In this document: positions 1-6,292 of the stretch, piece by piece
How the letters are laid out: the number at the start of each line of letters is the position of its first letter
How positions within the stretch are numbered: position 1 is the first letter of the stretch
Source of the DNA: DHVE2 group archaeon
GTDB lineage: Archaea; Thermoplasmatota; Thermoplasmata; Thermoplasmatales; Aciduliprofundaceae
DNA length: 13,720 nt
Direction of reading: 5' to 3'
Assembly: GCA_015522955.1 (NCBI GenBank)
Contig: WALG01000084.1
Span: 1-13,720 of the forward strand
The notes under the pieces: generated by a model
Databases searched by the model: none
Seen by the model: the letters and a program-made list of their open reading frames with translations, nothing else
Told to the model about the DNA's origin: nothing
Position numbers and translations under genes: made by a program

Positions 1-80
1 TTTTCCTGTGTGGTACCTATCTCTTCAATCTCCACGGTATATTCCTTTCCATTAACCACTACTCTAAACTTTCTTTTCAT
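1..80 (-). CDS. biotin carboxyl carrier protein, N-terminal fragment (runs off the window)
   Basis: Only the first 26 codons are present, beginning MKRKFRVVVNGKEYTVEIEE. This lysine-rich start followed by the VVNGKEYTVEIEE strand is typical of the small biotin carrier (gamma) subunits of methylmalonyl-CoA and oxaloacetate decarboxylases. The biotinylated lysine would lie beyond the edge. The carrier would shuttle the carboxyl group between the carboxyltransferase encoded upstream and a membrane beta subunit that is not in view. An in-frame ATG also exists at 86, overlapping the stop of the preceding gene as ATGA. I prefer the ATG at 80 because the GAGG at 89-92 is then 8 bases away instead of 2. 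The call rests on a short stretch plus operon context. Confidence 0.75.
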   Translation of the reverse strand, partial: MKRKFRVVVNGKEYTVEIEEIGTTQE

Positions 81-82
81 TT

Positions 83-865
83 TCATCGCCTCATCTGTTT
101 CAATCTTCCATAATATTTCCAGGGAGACGCCTTCACACTTATAATTCTGAATTTCTTACCTCCCAGATATAGAGAGAGGGCACCCGTTATTGCGGCCACA
201 ATCTCTTCGTCCACCTCTTTTTCCTCTCTTATCAAAGGCTTCCTTATCGCTGCAGGCCTCTCCTTTCTCGCTGCAGTTACTTCTTTTTTCTCCCTCCTTT
301 CTCCTAATATTCCAGGTTTGAGAAAATACATAATTACAGCCAGAATGGACAACACAGCAAAAACAACAGTAATACCAATACCTGTGAGAAGCAAACCTTC
401 TGATAAACCCCCTCCGGGTACTTGAATTTTCAGAGGCTGCATTTGCACCTTCAATTTACCTCCAATGTCATAGAAAGATAAGGTAAAATTGCTACCTGCA
501 GGATAATTATTTATCATGAAAAACTCGACTGAATAATTACCACCTTCCTCAAATATTTTGTGAAATATTATCTCATCATTAACAAACACCCTCAATCCAG
601 CCATAACACTTTCCGGGGAAAGAGATACAGTAAGGTTAAGAATTACCTTAAACCCTTTGGTGAGATTCTCAAGAGTTAAGGTGCTAAGTTTGGCAACTCC
701 GTTCTCAACATAGAGGGTTGTAACCGCATTTACAGTTTCAAAAGTGGCATTGGTGGCCTCGTAACTAAACTGCCACTGGGAATAGGCAGGGAAACATTGG
801 CCTGAAGAATATGCAAAGGACATGAGAAGAATCGCAGTTATTAGAAATGGCACCACGTATTTCAT
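83..865 (-). CDS. OadG-like decarboxylase subunit with N-terminal extracytoplasmic domain
   Basis: This 260-residue membrane protein has three parts. Residues 1-22 are a hydrophobic signal peptide. Residues about 24-150 form a predicted outside domain with five N-X-S/T sequons (N39, N67, N77, N110, N126). A single membrane helix spans about 157-182. A basic, charged linker leads to a C-terminal segment (217-256: DEEIVAAITGALSLYLG, then SPWKYYGR) that matches the end of OadG/delta subunits of sodium-pumping decarboxylases. Classical OadG/MmdD subunits are about 80-140 residues, so the outside domain is extra. The gene starts 8 bases after the carboxyltransferase stop with AGGTG at 871-875, and its stop overlaps an ATG of the biotin carrier gene. 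It probably anchors or assembles the decarboxylase at the membrane. The OadG assignment rests on the C-terminal motif, topology and context; the role of the outside domain is unknown. Confidence 0.75.
   Translation of the reverse strand: MKYVVPFLITAILLMSFAYSSGQCFPAYSQWQFSYEATNATFETVNAVTTLYVENGVAKLSTLTLENLTKGFKVILNLTVSLSPESVMAGLRVFVNDEIIFHKIFEEGGNYSVEFFMINNYPAGSNFTLSFYDIGGKLKVQMQPLKIQVPGGGLSEGLLLTGIGITVVFAVLSILAVIMYFLKPGILGERREKKEVTAARKERPAAIRKPLIREEKEVDEEIVAAITGALSLYLGGKKFRIISVKASPWKYYGRLKQMRR
89..92 (-). promoter_or_regulatory. Shine-Dalgarno that decides the biotin carrier start
   Basis: GAGG on the minus strand lies 8 bases before the ATG ending at 80 but only 2 before the in-frame ATG ending at 86, which favours the downstream ATG. 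Confidence 0.55.
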
Positions 866-873
866 GGCACCAC

Positions 874-2400
874 CTACAGAGGTATGTTTCCATGTTTTTT
901 CATGGGTCTTTCCTCCTTTTTATTCTCGAGCATATTCAATGCCTGAATAAGTCTAGGACGCGTTTCATGCGGATATATTACCTCATCCACATAAAGACGC
1001 GAGGCGGCCACGTATGGATTTGCAAACTTGTCACGATATTCTTTAACGAGTTCCATTCTTCTCTTCTCTGGGTTCTCTGCTGCACTTATCTCTTTTCTAA
1101 AAACTATATTTACCGCACCCTCGGGACCCATCACAGCGATTTCGGCAGTGGGCCATCCATAAACCACATCCGCACGTAGATGCTTGGAGCCCATGGCTAT
1201 GTATGAGCCGCCATAGGCTTTGCGTAGAATAACGGTTATCTTGGGCACTGTTGCCTCACTGTACGCATAAAGCAGTTTAGCCCCATGCCTTATTATTCCA
1301 CCATGCTCCTGACTTACACCGGGAAGATAACCGGGCACATCCATGAATGTTATTATTGGTATATTAAAAGCATCGCAGAATCTTACAAATCTCGCGGCCT
1401 TATCACTGGCATTGATATCTAGGGCTCCAGCCAGCACCTTTGGTTGGTTGGCAACAATGCCCACACTCTTGCCGTTCAGCCTTGCAAATCCTATTACAAT
1501 GTTGGGAGCGAAATATGGATGTAACTCGAAAAACGTGCCCTTATCCATTACTCGTGTTATTACATCTCTCACATCATAGGCTCTCTTGGGGTCCTGAGGT
1601 ACAACGGTATCCAGGGAATAATCCATACGGTCTGGAGGATCGTTTGCGGGTATCTCCGGTGGGTCCTCCATGTTATTTGAAGGTATATAACTTAGAAGTA
1701 TCTTAACGAGGTTCAGTGCCTCCTCATCGTTTCTCGCTATTAGATGTGCATTACCGCTCCTTTGATTATGAACCATGGCTCCACCAAGGCTTTCAAAATC
1801 TATCTCTTCGCCTGTAACTGCCTTTATTACCTGGGGACCTGTAATGAACATATGCGCTGTTTTATCCACCATAATAACAAAATCCATTATGGCGGGAGAA
1901 TATACGGCTCCACCGGCACATGGACCCATTATAACAGATATCTGGGGTATCACCCCACTGGCAATAGTGTTACGAAAGAATATTTCTCCATATCCCTTAA
2001 GGGAATCTACACCTTCCTGAATCCTTGCACCTCCAGAGTCATTAAGACCTATAACAGGAGCACCATTTTCCATGGCTAAATCCATAATTCTGCATATCTT
2101 CTCGGCGTGGGTCTCACCCAACGAGCCTCCAAGTACAGTGAAATCCTGGGCGTACACAAATACTAATCTGCCATTTATGGTTCCATATCCGGTGACCACT
2201 CCGTCACCCAAATACCTTTTTTTATCCATTCCAAACTCCGTGGCCCTAGATTGCGCAAACATGCCTATCTCCATAAAGGTGCCAGGGTCCAAGAGTTTCT
2301 CAATTCTCTCTCTTGCGGTAAGTTTGCCTTTCTCATGCTGTTTCTTTATTCTCTCTTCACCACCGCCTTGAAACGCTTTTTTTCTTTTTTCTTCAAGCAT
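874..2400 (-). CDS. mmdA: biotin-dependent acyl-CoA carboxyltransferase, probable methylmalonyl-CoA decarboxylase alpha subunit
   Basis: Cytoplasmic carboxyltransferase of 508 residues, the usual length for MmdA/PccB/AccD5 proteins. It would transfer CO2 between methylmalonyl-CoA (or propionyl-CoA) and biotin. The N-terminal half shows TARERIEKLLDPGTF and the oxyanion-hole glycine segment GPCAGGAVYSPA (159-170). The C-terminal half shows DVPGYLPG, GGIIRHGAKLLYA and YGGSYIAMGSK (396-406). Propionyl-CoA carboxylases typically have Asp in YGGAYD; here that position is Ile401. An adjacent OadG-like subunit and biotin carrier favour the decarboxylase reading over a soluble propionyl-CoA carboxylase, and no biotin carboxylase gene is in view. 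An ATG six bases upstream (2406) is possible, but GAGGG at 2407-2411 fits the ATG at 2400. A 78-base gap with a possible internal promoter separates it from the mutase gene. Confidence 0.88.
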   Translation of the reverse strand: MLEEKRKKAFQGGGEERIKKQHEKGKLTARERIEKLLDPGTFMEIGMFAQSRATEFGMDKKRYLGDGVVTGYGTINGRLVFVYAQDFTVLGGSLGETHAEKICRIMDLAMENGAPVIGLNDSGGARIQEGVDSLKGYGEIFFRNTIASGVIPQISVIMGPCAGGAVYSPAIMDFVIMVDKTAHMFITGPQVIKAVTGEEIDFESLGGAMVHNQRSGNAHLIARNDEEALNLVKILLSYIPSNNMEDPPEIPANDPPDRMDYSLDTVVPQDPKRAYDVRDVITRVMDKGTFFELHPYFAPNIVIGFARLNGKSVGIVANQPKVLAGALDINASDKAARFVRFCDAFNIPIITFMDVPGYLPGVSQEHGGIIRHGAKLLYAYSEATVPKITVILRKAYGGSYIAMGSKHLRADVVYGWPTAEIAVMGPEGAVNIVFRKEISAAENPEKRRMELVKEYRDKFANPYVAASRLYVDEVIYPHETRPRLIQALNMLENKKEERPMKKHGNIPL

Positions 2401-2406
2401 ATGCAT

Positions 2407-2411
2407 CCCTC
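2407..2411 (-). promoter_or_regulatory. Shine-Dalgarno that decides the mmdA start
   Basis: GAGGG abuts the ATG at 2406 with no spacer but lies 6 bases from the ATG at 2400, so the shorter protein (MLEEKRKKAF...) is the likelier product. Confidence 0.6.
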
Positions 2412-2460
2412 ACATACGGCGATTGCCATAACGAATTTCGGCAATAGTAAGGCCACACCC

Positions 2461-2472
2461 CTATATTATACT
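2461..2472 (-). promoter_or_regulatory. possible internal promoter (TATA-like) before mmdA
   Basis: The minus strand reads AGTATAATATAG in the 78-base gap after the mutase stop. A start about 26 bases downstream would give a leader of roughly 40 bases that includes the GAGGG site. An inverted repeat (ATTGCC at 2422-2427, GGCAAT at 2440-2445) lies at the predicted start region and could be an operator or a hairpin. This is inferred from sequence only. Confidence 0.4.
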
Positions 2473-2484
2473 TATGCTCGTGCA

Positions 2485-4164
2485 TTATATCACCGTAGGG
2501 GCACGATACTCCCCAAATATCTCTTTAAGTGCTGCAACTATCTCTCCCAACGTTGCATAGTTCTTTACACACCTGTATATATAGGGAACCATATTATTCT
2601 CGTTACCCTCTTCCTTTTCGGCCACACGCTTAAGCGCATCGAGAGATTCCTCGACCTTCCGGGCATCCCGCATTTTTCTTATATGCTTTAATCTTTTTAT
2701 CTGTCTCTGGGCAACTGCCTCATCAACTTTCATTAATTCTATATTGAGTTTTTCGTTCTCATCCACAAATTTATTCACACCCACTACCACGCGCTCGCCA
2801 TTTTCTATTTTCATCTGTATCTTATAAGCCGAATCTGCGATTTCCTTTTGTATATATCCACTTTCTATTGCCCGAGTCATACCTCCCATGGCATCTATTT
2901 TATCCAAGTACTTAATAGCCTCCTCCTCAATTCTATCGGTAAGCCACTCCACATAGTAACTTCCACCAAGCGGGTCTATAGTATCCACTATTCCACTTTC
3001 ATATGCAATTATCTGCTGTGTTCTAAGAGCGATTTCCACCGATTTCTCGGTTGGAAGGGCAAGAGCCTCGTCATAGGAGTTTGTATGAAGACTCTGTGTA
3101 CCCCCTAAAACCGCTGCAAGCGCCTGAATCGTGACCCTTATTATGTTATTAAGCGGCTGCTGCGCCGTAAGTGTAGAGCCACCAGTTTGTGTATGAAACC
3201 TTAACATCCATGACCGGGGATTCTTCGCACCAAATCTCTCCTTCATAATTTTCGCCCAGAGTCTTCTCGCAGCCCTTAGTTTAGCAATTTCCTCAAAGAA
3301 ATTGTTATGCGCCGCAAAGAAAAACGACAATCGAGGTGCAAATTTATCCACATCCACACCCCTTTTGGTTATCCATTTCACATATTCTATGCCATCACCT
3401 ATGGTAAATGCTATTTCCTGCACAGATGTGCTCCCCGCTTCCCTTATGTGATAGCCTGAGATACTTATGGGATTCCATTTGGGTATATGCTCTGCACAGT
3501 ATATTATGGCATCTGCCACAAGCCTCATAGATGGTTGAGGAGGGAATATATAAGTGCCACGGGCAATATACTCCTTCAAAATATCGTTCTGAATAGTACC
3601 CCTAAGAAGCGTGCTATCCACTCCTTGCTCCTCACCAATAATCTGGTACATGCTCAGGAGTATGGCTGCGGTTGAGTTTATGGTCATGGATGTGCTTATC
3701 TTATCCAAGGGGATTCCATTGAACAGGATTCGCATATCTTCAATTGTGTCTATTGCCACACCAACTTTACCCACTTCGCCCAGAGCCATGGGGTCATCAG
3801 AATCATAGCCAATCTGTGTTGGTAAATCAAACGCCACGCTTAACCCTGTTTGTCCACGTTCAAGGAGATATTTATACCTCTTGTTTGTTTCCTCGGCCGT
3901 TGCAAATCCTGCATACTGTCGCATGGTCCATAGTTTACCACGATACATTGTGGGATATACACCCCGGGTGTAGGGATAATCCCCCGGAAAACCCAGTTTC
4001 TCCAAATAATTCCAGTCACGAAGATGCTCAGGAGTATATAGTCTATATATCTCATCCCCAAAATCTAGGCGAAAAGAGCCTCGTTCAGGCCTTTTTTCTA
4101 AGAATTTTTTGAGTTTTTCCGCCTCCCATTTTTCTCTAGCCTTAATAATTTCATCCTTATCCAT
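2485..4164 (-). CDS. methylmalonyl-CoA mutase, large (catalytic) subunit
   Basis: Stand-alone catalytic TIM-barrel subunit of 559 residues. The cobalamin-binding domain is absent here and is encoded separately at 5488-5874, the split arrangement common in archaea. It would convert (R)-methylmalonyl-CoA to succinyl-CoA using adenosylcobalamin. Family motifs visible are YTRGVYPTMYRGKLWTMRQY (65-84), AFDLPTQIGYDSDDP (111-125), SISGYHIREAG (234-244, with the active-site His at 239) and the QQPLNNIIR/GGTQSLHTNSYDEALALPTE stretch. Both ends look complete. It starts 2 bases after the epimerase stop. GGAGGG at 4171-4176, inside the end of the epimerase gene and 6 bases from the ATG, supports this start. 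Identity is very secure. Confidence 0.96.
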   Translation of the reverse strand: MDKDEIIKAREKWEAEKLKKFLEKRPERGSFRLDFGDEIYRLYTPEHLRDWNYLEKLGFPGDYPYTRGVYPTMYRGKLWTMRQYAGFATAEETNKRYKYLLERGQTGLSVAFDLPTQIGYDSDDPMALGEVGKVGVAIDTIEDMRILFNGIPLDKISTSMTINSTAAILLSMYQIIGEEQGVDSTLLRGTIQNDILKEYIARGTYIFPPQPSMRLVADAIIYCAEHIPKWNPISISGYHIREAGSTSVQEIAFTIGDGIEYVKWITKRGVDVDKFAPRLSFFFAAHNNFFEEIAKLRAARRLWAKIMKERFGAKNPRSWMLRFHTQTGGSTLTAQQPLNNIIRVTIQALAAVLGGTQSLHTNSYDEALALPTEKSVEIALRTQQIIAYESGIVDTIDPLGGSYYVEWLTDRIEEEAIKYLDKIDAMGGMTRAIESGYIQKEIADSAYKIQMKIENGERVVVGVNKFVDENEKLNIELMKVDEAVAQRQIKRLKHIRKMRDARKVEESLDALKRVAEKEEGNENNMVPYIYRCVKNYATLGEIVAALKEIFGEYRAPTVI

Positions 4165-4166
4165 AT

Positions 4167-4559
4167 CTATCCCTCCACAAGTTCCAGAAGGAATTTGGCA
4201 TCTTTGGGATGTACAAACGCAATCTTCTTACCTCCTGCACCAATACGAGGCTTACGGTCAATGAGTTTATATCCTTTAGATTCCAAGTACTGTAGAACCT
4301 CCTCAATGTTATTTACATTTAAGGCAAGATGATGTATTCCTTCTCCACGTTTTTTTAGAAAATTAGAAATTGGGGTATCTTCACCCAGTGGCTCGAGAAT
4401 CTCTATCCTCTCCTTTCCAGTATGAATTATGGCAACACGTACTTTTTGCTCCTCAATTACCTCATATTCAATTTCATATCCCAAATCTTTCCATATCTTG
4501 CATCCTTCCTCCAGATTACGCACTGCTATGGCTACATGGTCTATACCATTTATCTTCAT
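4167..4559 (-). CDS. mce: methylmalonyl-CoA epimerase
   Basis: Small VOC (glyoxalase-fold) enzyme of 130 residues, the normal length. It would interconvert (S)- and (R)-methylmalonyl-CoA, linking the carboxyltransferase product to the mutase. Two beta-alpha-beta-beta-beta modules are visible. The metal ligands are expected at His8 (IDHVAIAV), Glu53 (IEILEP), His76 or His77 (GIHHLAL) and Glu126 (LLELVEG). The EEQ at 36-38 matches the catalytic glutamate region of characterised epimerases. The ATG overlaps the stop of the GTPase gene by 4 bases (ATGA), and GGAGGTG at 4568-4574 lies 8 bases upstream, so it is translationally coupled. Ligand numbering is by motif alignment from memory. Confidence 0.95.
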   Translation of the reverse strand: MKINGIDHVAIAVRNLEEGCKIWKDLGYEIEYEVIEEQKVRVAIIHTGKERIEILEPLGEDTPISNFLKKRGEGIHHLALNVNNIEEVLQYLESKGYKLIDRKPRIGAGGKKIAFVHPKDAKFLLELVEG

Positions 4560-5491
4560 TTTGAGAGCACCTCCTTTTTAAATTTTTCAAAAAATTTCTC
4601 AGTGGCGGTATAGTAATCTATCTTACATTCCTCCACATTTTTAATCATCTCCTCAAATTCCTTCCAATCATTTTTTAAAAACTTAAGTGCTTCGTTACTC
4701 ACACAGTCAAGGAACATGGTAGTCAGAAGGCATTTAATTTTTTGGTGGTACCTATAACTCTCTCTTTTTATATGCTCCTTTATCTTCTCTGCAAGAGGGA
4801 GTACCGTGGCTCTATTGTACCCTACAGTTCTTATTATCGGAGATTCCCAGCCATTCCTTTTTTCTACATTATCCCTCAAATACGCCTCTGTTAATTCCGC
4901 ACCTTCGAGGTCACCTTTGTTTATAACATAAATATCAGCAGTTTCAAGTATTCCGGCTTTCATCATCTGAATATCATCGCCCATGTTCGGCATCAATACG
5001 AGAACTGTAGTATGGCATATATAGGATACCTCCACCGCAATTTGCCCCGTACCCACAGTCTCCACAATAATATAATCCATTCCGGAAAAAGCCATCACCT
5101 TTATTATGTCCTTCACCGTTCTTGATACCCCTTCTGGATTATCTGCACAACTCAAACTGCGAATGAATACGTTTGGATTTGTTGCATGTCTCTGCATTCT
5201 TATTCTATCACCAAGAAGAGAGCCACCAGTATAGGGAGATCTTGGATCGAAGAGAATTACGCCTACCTTATTTCCTTCCTCTGTGAGAATGGAGAGTACA
5301 TGGTCAATTAGAGTGCTTTTTCCAACTCCAGGAGGACCTGTAAAGCACACAATTTTAGCCTTTAACGGACAAGCAAAAATCTTCTTTACAACCTCTTTTC
5401 TTATTTTCTCATCTTTTTCTATCATGGTAATAAGTTTTGCCAGAGCAATACGATCTCCATCTTTCACTTTTTCCAACATTTCTTCTATCAT
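4556..5491 (-). CDS. MeaB/ArgK-type GTPase, methylmalonyl-CoA mutase chaperone
   Basis: G3E-family P-loop GTPase of 311 residues. Proteins of this family guard and repair B12 loading of methylmalonyl-CoA mutase; the old name ArgK (LAO/AO transport kinase) is misleading. Walker A is GPPGVGKS (52-59), followed by FDPRSPYTGGSLLGDRIRM (81-99), the switch-like ETVGTGQ (144-150) and the guanine-specificity motif NKGD (191-194). Two positions differ from the pattern I know best: family members usually read ETVGVGQSE, but this one reads ETVGTGQIA. The C-terminal helical region (about 240-311) matches the dimerisation part of the family. It overlaps the small subunit gene upstream and the epimerase gene downstream by 4 bases each, with GGTGG at 5496-5500 and GGAG at 5503-5506 as ribosome-binding candidates. 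Confidence 0.92.
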   Translation of the reverse strand: MIEEMLEKVKDGDRIALAKLITMIEKDEKIRKEVVKKIFACPLKAKIVCFTGPPGVGKSTLIDHVLSILTEEGNKVGVILFDPRSPYTGGSLLGDRIRMQRHATNPNVFIRSLSCADNPEGVSRTVKDIIKVMAFSGMDYIIVETVGTGQIAVEVSYICHTTVLVLMPNMGDDIQMMKAGILETADIYVINKGDLEGAELTEAYLRDNVEKRNGWESPIIRTVGYNRATVLPLAEKIKEHIKRESYRYHQKIKCLLTTMFLDCVSNEALKFLKNDWKEFEEMIKNVEECKIDYYTATEKFFEKFKKEVLSK

Positions 5492-5874
5492 TTTGCCACC
5501 ATCTCCTTTACCTTCGCCACAATATCCTTTAGAGAACTTCCAGGACCAAATACCTCTCTTATACCCATGCTCTTCAGAGCAGATACATCTGACGGAGGTA
5601 TTGTGCCCCCACCAAACACGGGAATATCAACATTTTGCTCTTTCAAAAGTTCCATCACTCTGGAAAACAAGGGGATGTGTGCACCCGAAAGACAACTGAG
5701 TCCTATAAGATCCACGTCCTCTTGAATTGCCGTTTCCACAACCTGTTCAGGACTCTGTCGTATTCCAGTATATATTACCTCAAATCCAGCATTTTTTAAC
5801 GCTCTGGCAACAACTTTTGCGCCTCGGTCATGTCCGTCGAGACCTACTTTGGCAATAAGGATTCTTCTTCTCAT
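5488..5874 (-). CDS. methylmalonyl-CoA mutase, small cobalamin-binding subunit
   Basis: B12-binding domain protein of 128 residues, first gene of the operon. It carries the base-off signature DGHDRG (13-18, a DxHxxG motif with the cobalt-coordinating His15), the LSCLSG segment (SxL motif) and FGGGTIP near residues 86-93. It pairs with the large subunit at 2485-4164 to form the complete mutase. Placing this subunit next to the GTPase and before the large subunit is a common archaeal order. No Shine-Dalgarno is seen; a TATA box centred about 25 bases before the ATG points to leaderless translation. Its stop overlaps the GTPase start (ATGA). Confidence 0.95.
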   Translation of the reverse strand: MRRRILIAKVGLDGHDRGAKVVARALKNAGFEVIYTGIRQSPEQVVETAIQEDVDLIGLSCLSGAHIPLFSRVMELLKEQNVDIPVFGGGTIPPSDVSALKSMGIREVFGPGSSLKDIVAKVKEMVAK

Positions 5875-5895
5875 TGATACGAGATATCTTCTACC

Positions 5896-5903
5896 AATTT
5901 AAG
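5896..5903 (-). promoter_or_regulatory. promoter of the methylmalonyl-CoA operon (TATA box)
   Basis: The minus strand reads GAAAAAA then CTTAAATT, a BRE-like purine run plus TATA box. The box centre is about 25 bases from the A of the ATG at 5874, so transcription would begin at or next to the start codon. The T6 run at 5914-5919 on the same strand could end transcription from the upstream gene. Confidence 0.6.
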
Positions 5904-5947
5904 TTTTTTCGTTAAAAAATTTACGAAATATAGAAGTATAATTTTTG

Positions 5948-6250
5948 TTATCCTACTTTTACATTTAGCATCTCAAATAAATCCACAGGCTTAGTACCAT
6001 CCCAGATACCGCGTGGTCCTTTCTTTTCAGCCTTAAATAACAGCGCACGGTTGTCTTGCTTTAGAGGAATTATAAAATACTCCTCATAATCCTCACCATT
6101 GTAAAGTACAATCTTTACCTTGTTCTCACTTCTCTTTCCCGTCTCAGGGTTCAGGTACTCATATCTTACAAATGTTCCATGGTCTACAAGATTTCTTACC
6201 TCTACCTTTCCCTTTTTAGATTTTGTTAGAACCTCTTCTGGATACTTCAT
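5948..6250 (-). CDS. hypothetical protein, 100 residues
   Basis: I do not recognise this protein. It has no signal peptide, membrane helix or cysteine, is rich in Lys/Glu, and alternates charged and beta-prone residues (for example VEVRNLVDHGTFVRYEYL, KVKIVLYNGEDYEEYFIIPL), which suggests a small soluble beta-rich fold. A Gly-Pro-Arg-Gly-Ile-Trp-Asp-Gly stretch at about 78-85 is the most distinctive motif. It lies 42 bases downstream of guaB on the same strand but has its own TATA candidate about 31 bases before the ATG, so it may be transcribed separately. Codon use looks like that of its neighbours, and the start is the only ATG near the promoter. Confidence 0.75.
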   Translation of the reverse strand: MKYPEEVLTKSKKGKVEVRNLVDHGTFVRYEYLNPETGKRSENKVKIVLYNGEDYEEYFIIPLKQDNRALLFKAEKKGPRGIWDGTKPVDLFEMLNVKVG

Positions 6251-6276
6251 AAATAAAAAAAGACGTAATCGGTTAA

Positions 6277-6285
6277 AAATTTAAC
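6277..6285 (-). promoter_or_regulatory. probable TATA box for the 100-residue hypothetical protein
   Basis: The minus strand reads GTTAAATTT just after the guaB stop. Its centre is about 31 bases before the ATG at 6250, implying a leader of only a few bases. Confidence 0.45.
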
Positions 6286-6292
6286 TCAAATT

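Noticed and set aside
846..865. Lipobox in the OadG-like protein (SGQC near residue 24)
   Set aside because: The residue before the cysteine is Gln, which does not fit the archaeal lipobox; the protein already has a membrane helix.
847..1179. Plus-strand open frame opposite the end of mmdA and the start of the OadG-like gene
   Set aside because: Shadow of a strongly supported coding region; cysteine- and histidine-rich translation without family character. Similar plus-strand frames across 1343-4613 were rejected for the same reason.
3840..4061. Second minus-strand frame inside the large mutase gene
   Set aside because: Lies wholly within a highly conserved mutase reading frame and has no promoter or ribosome-binding site of its own.
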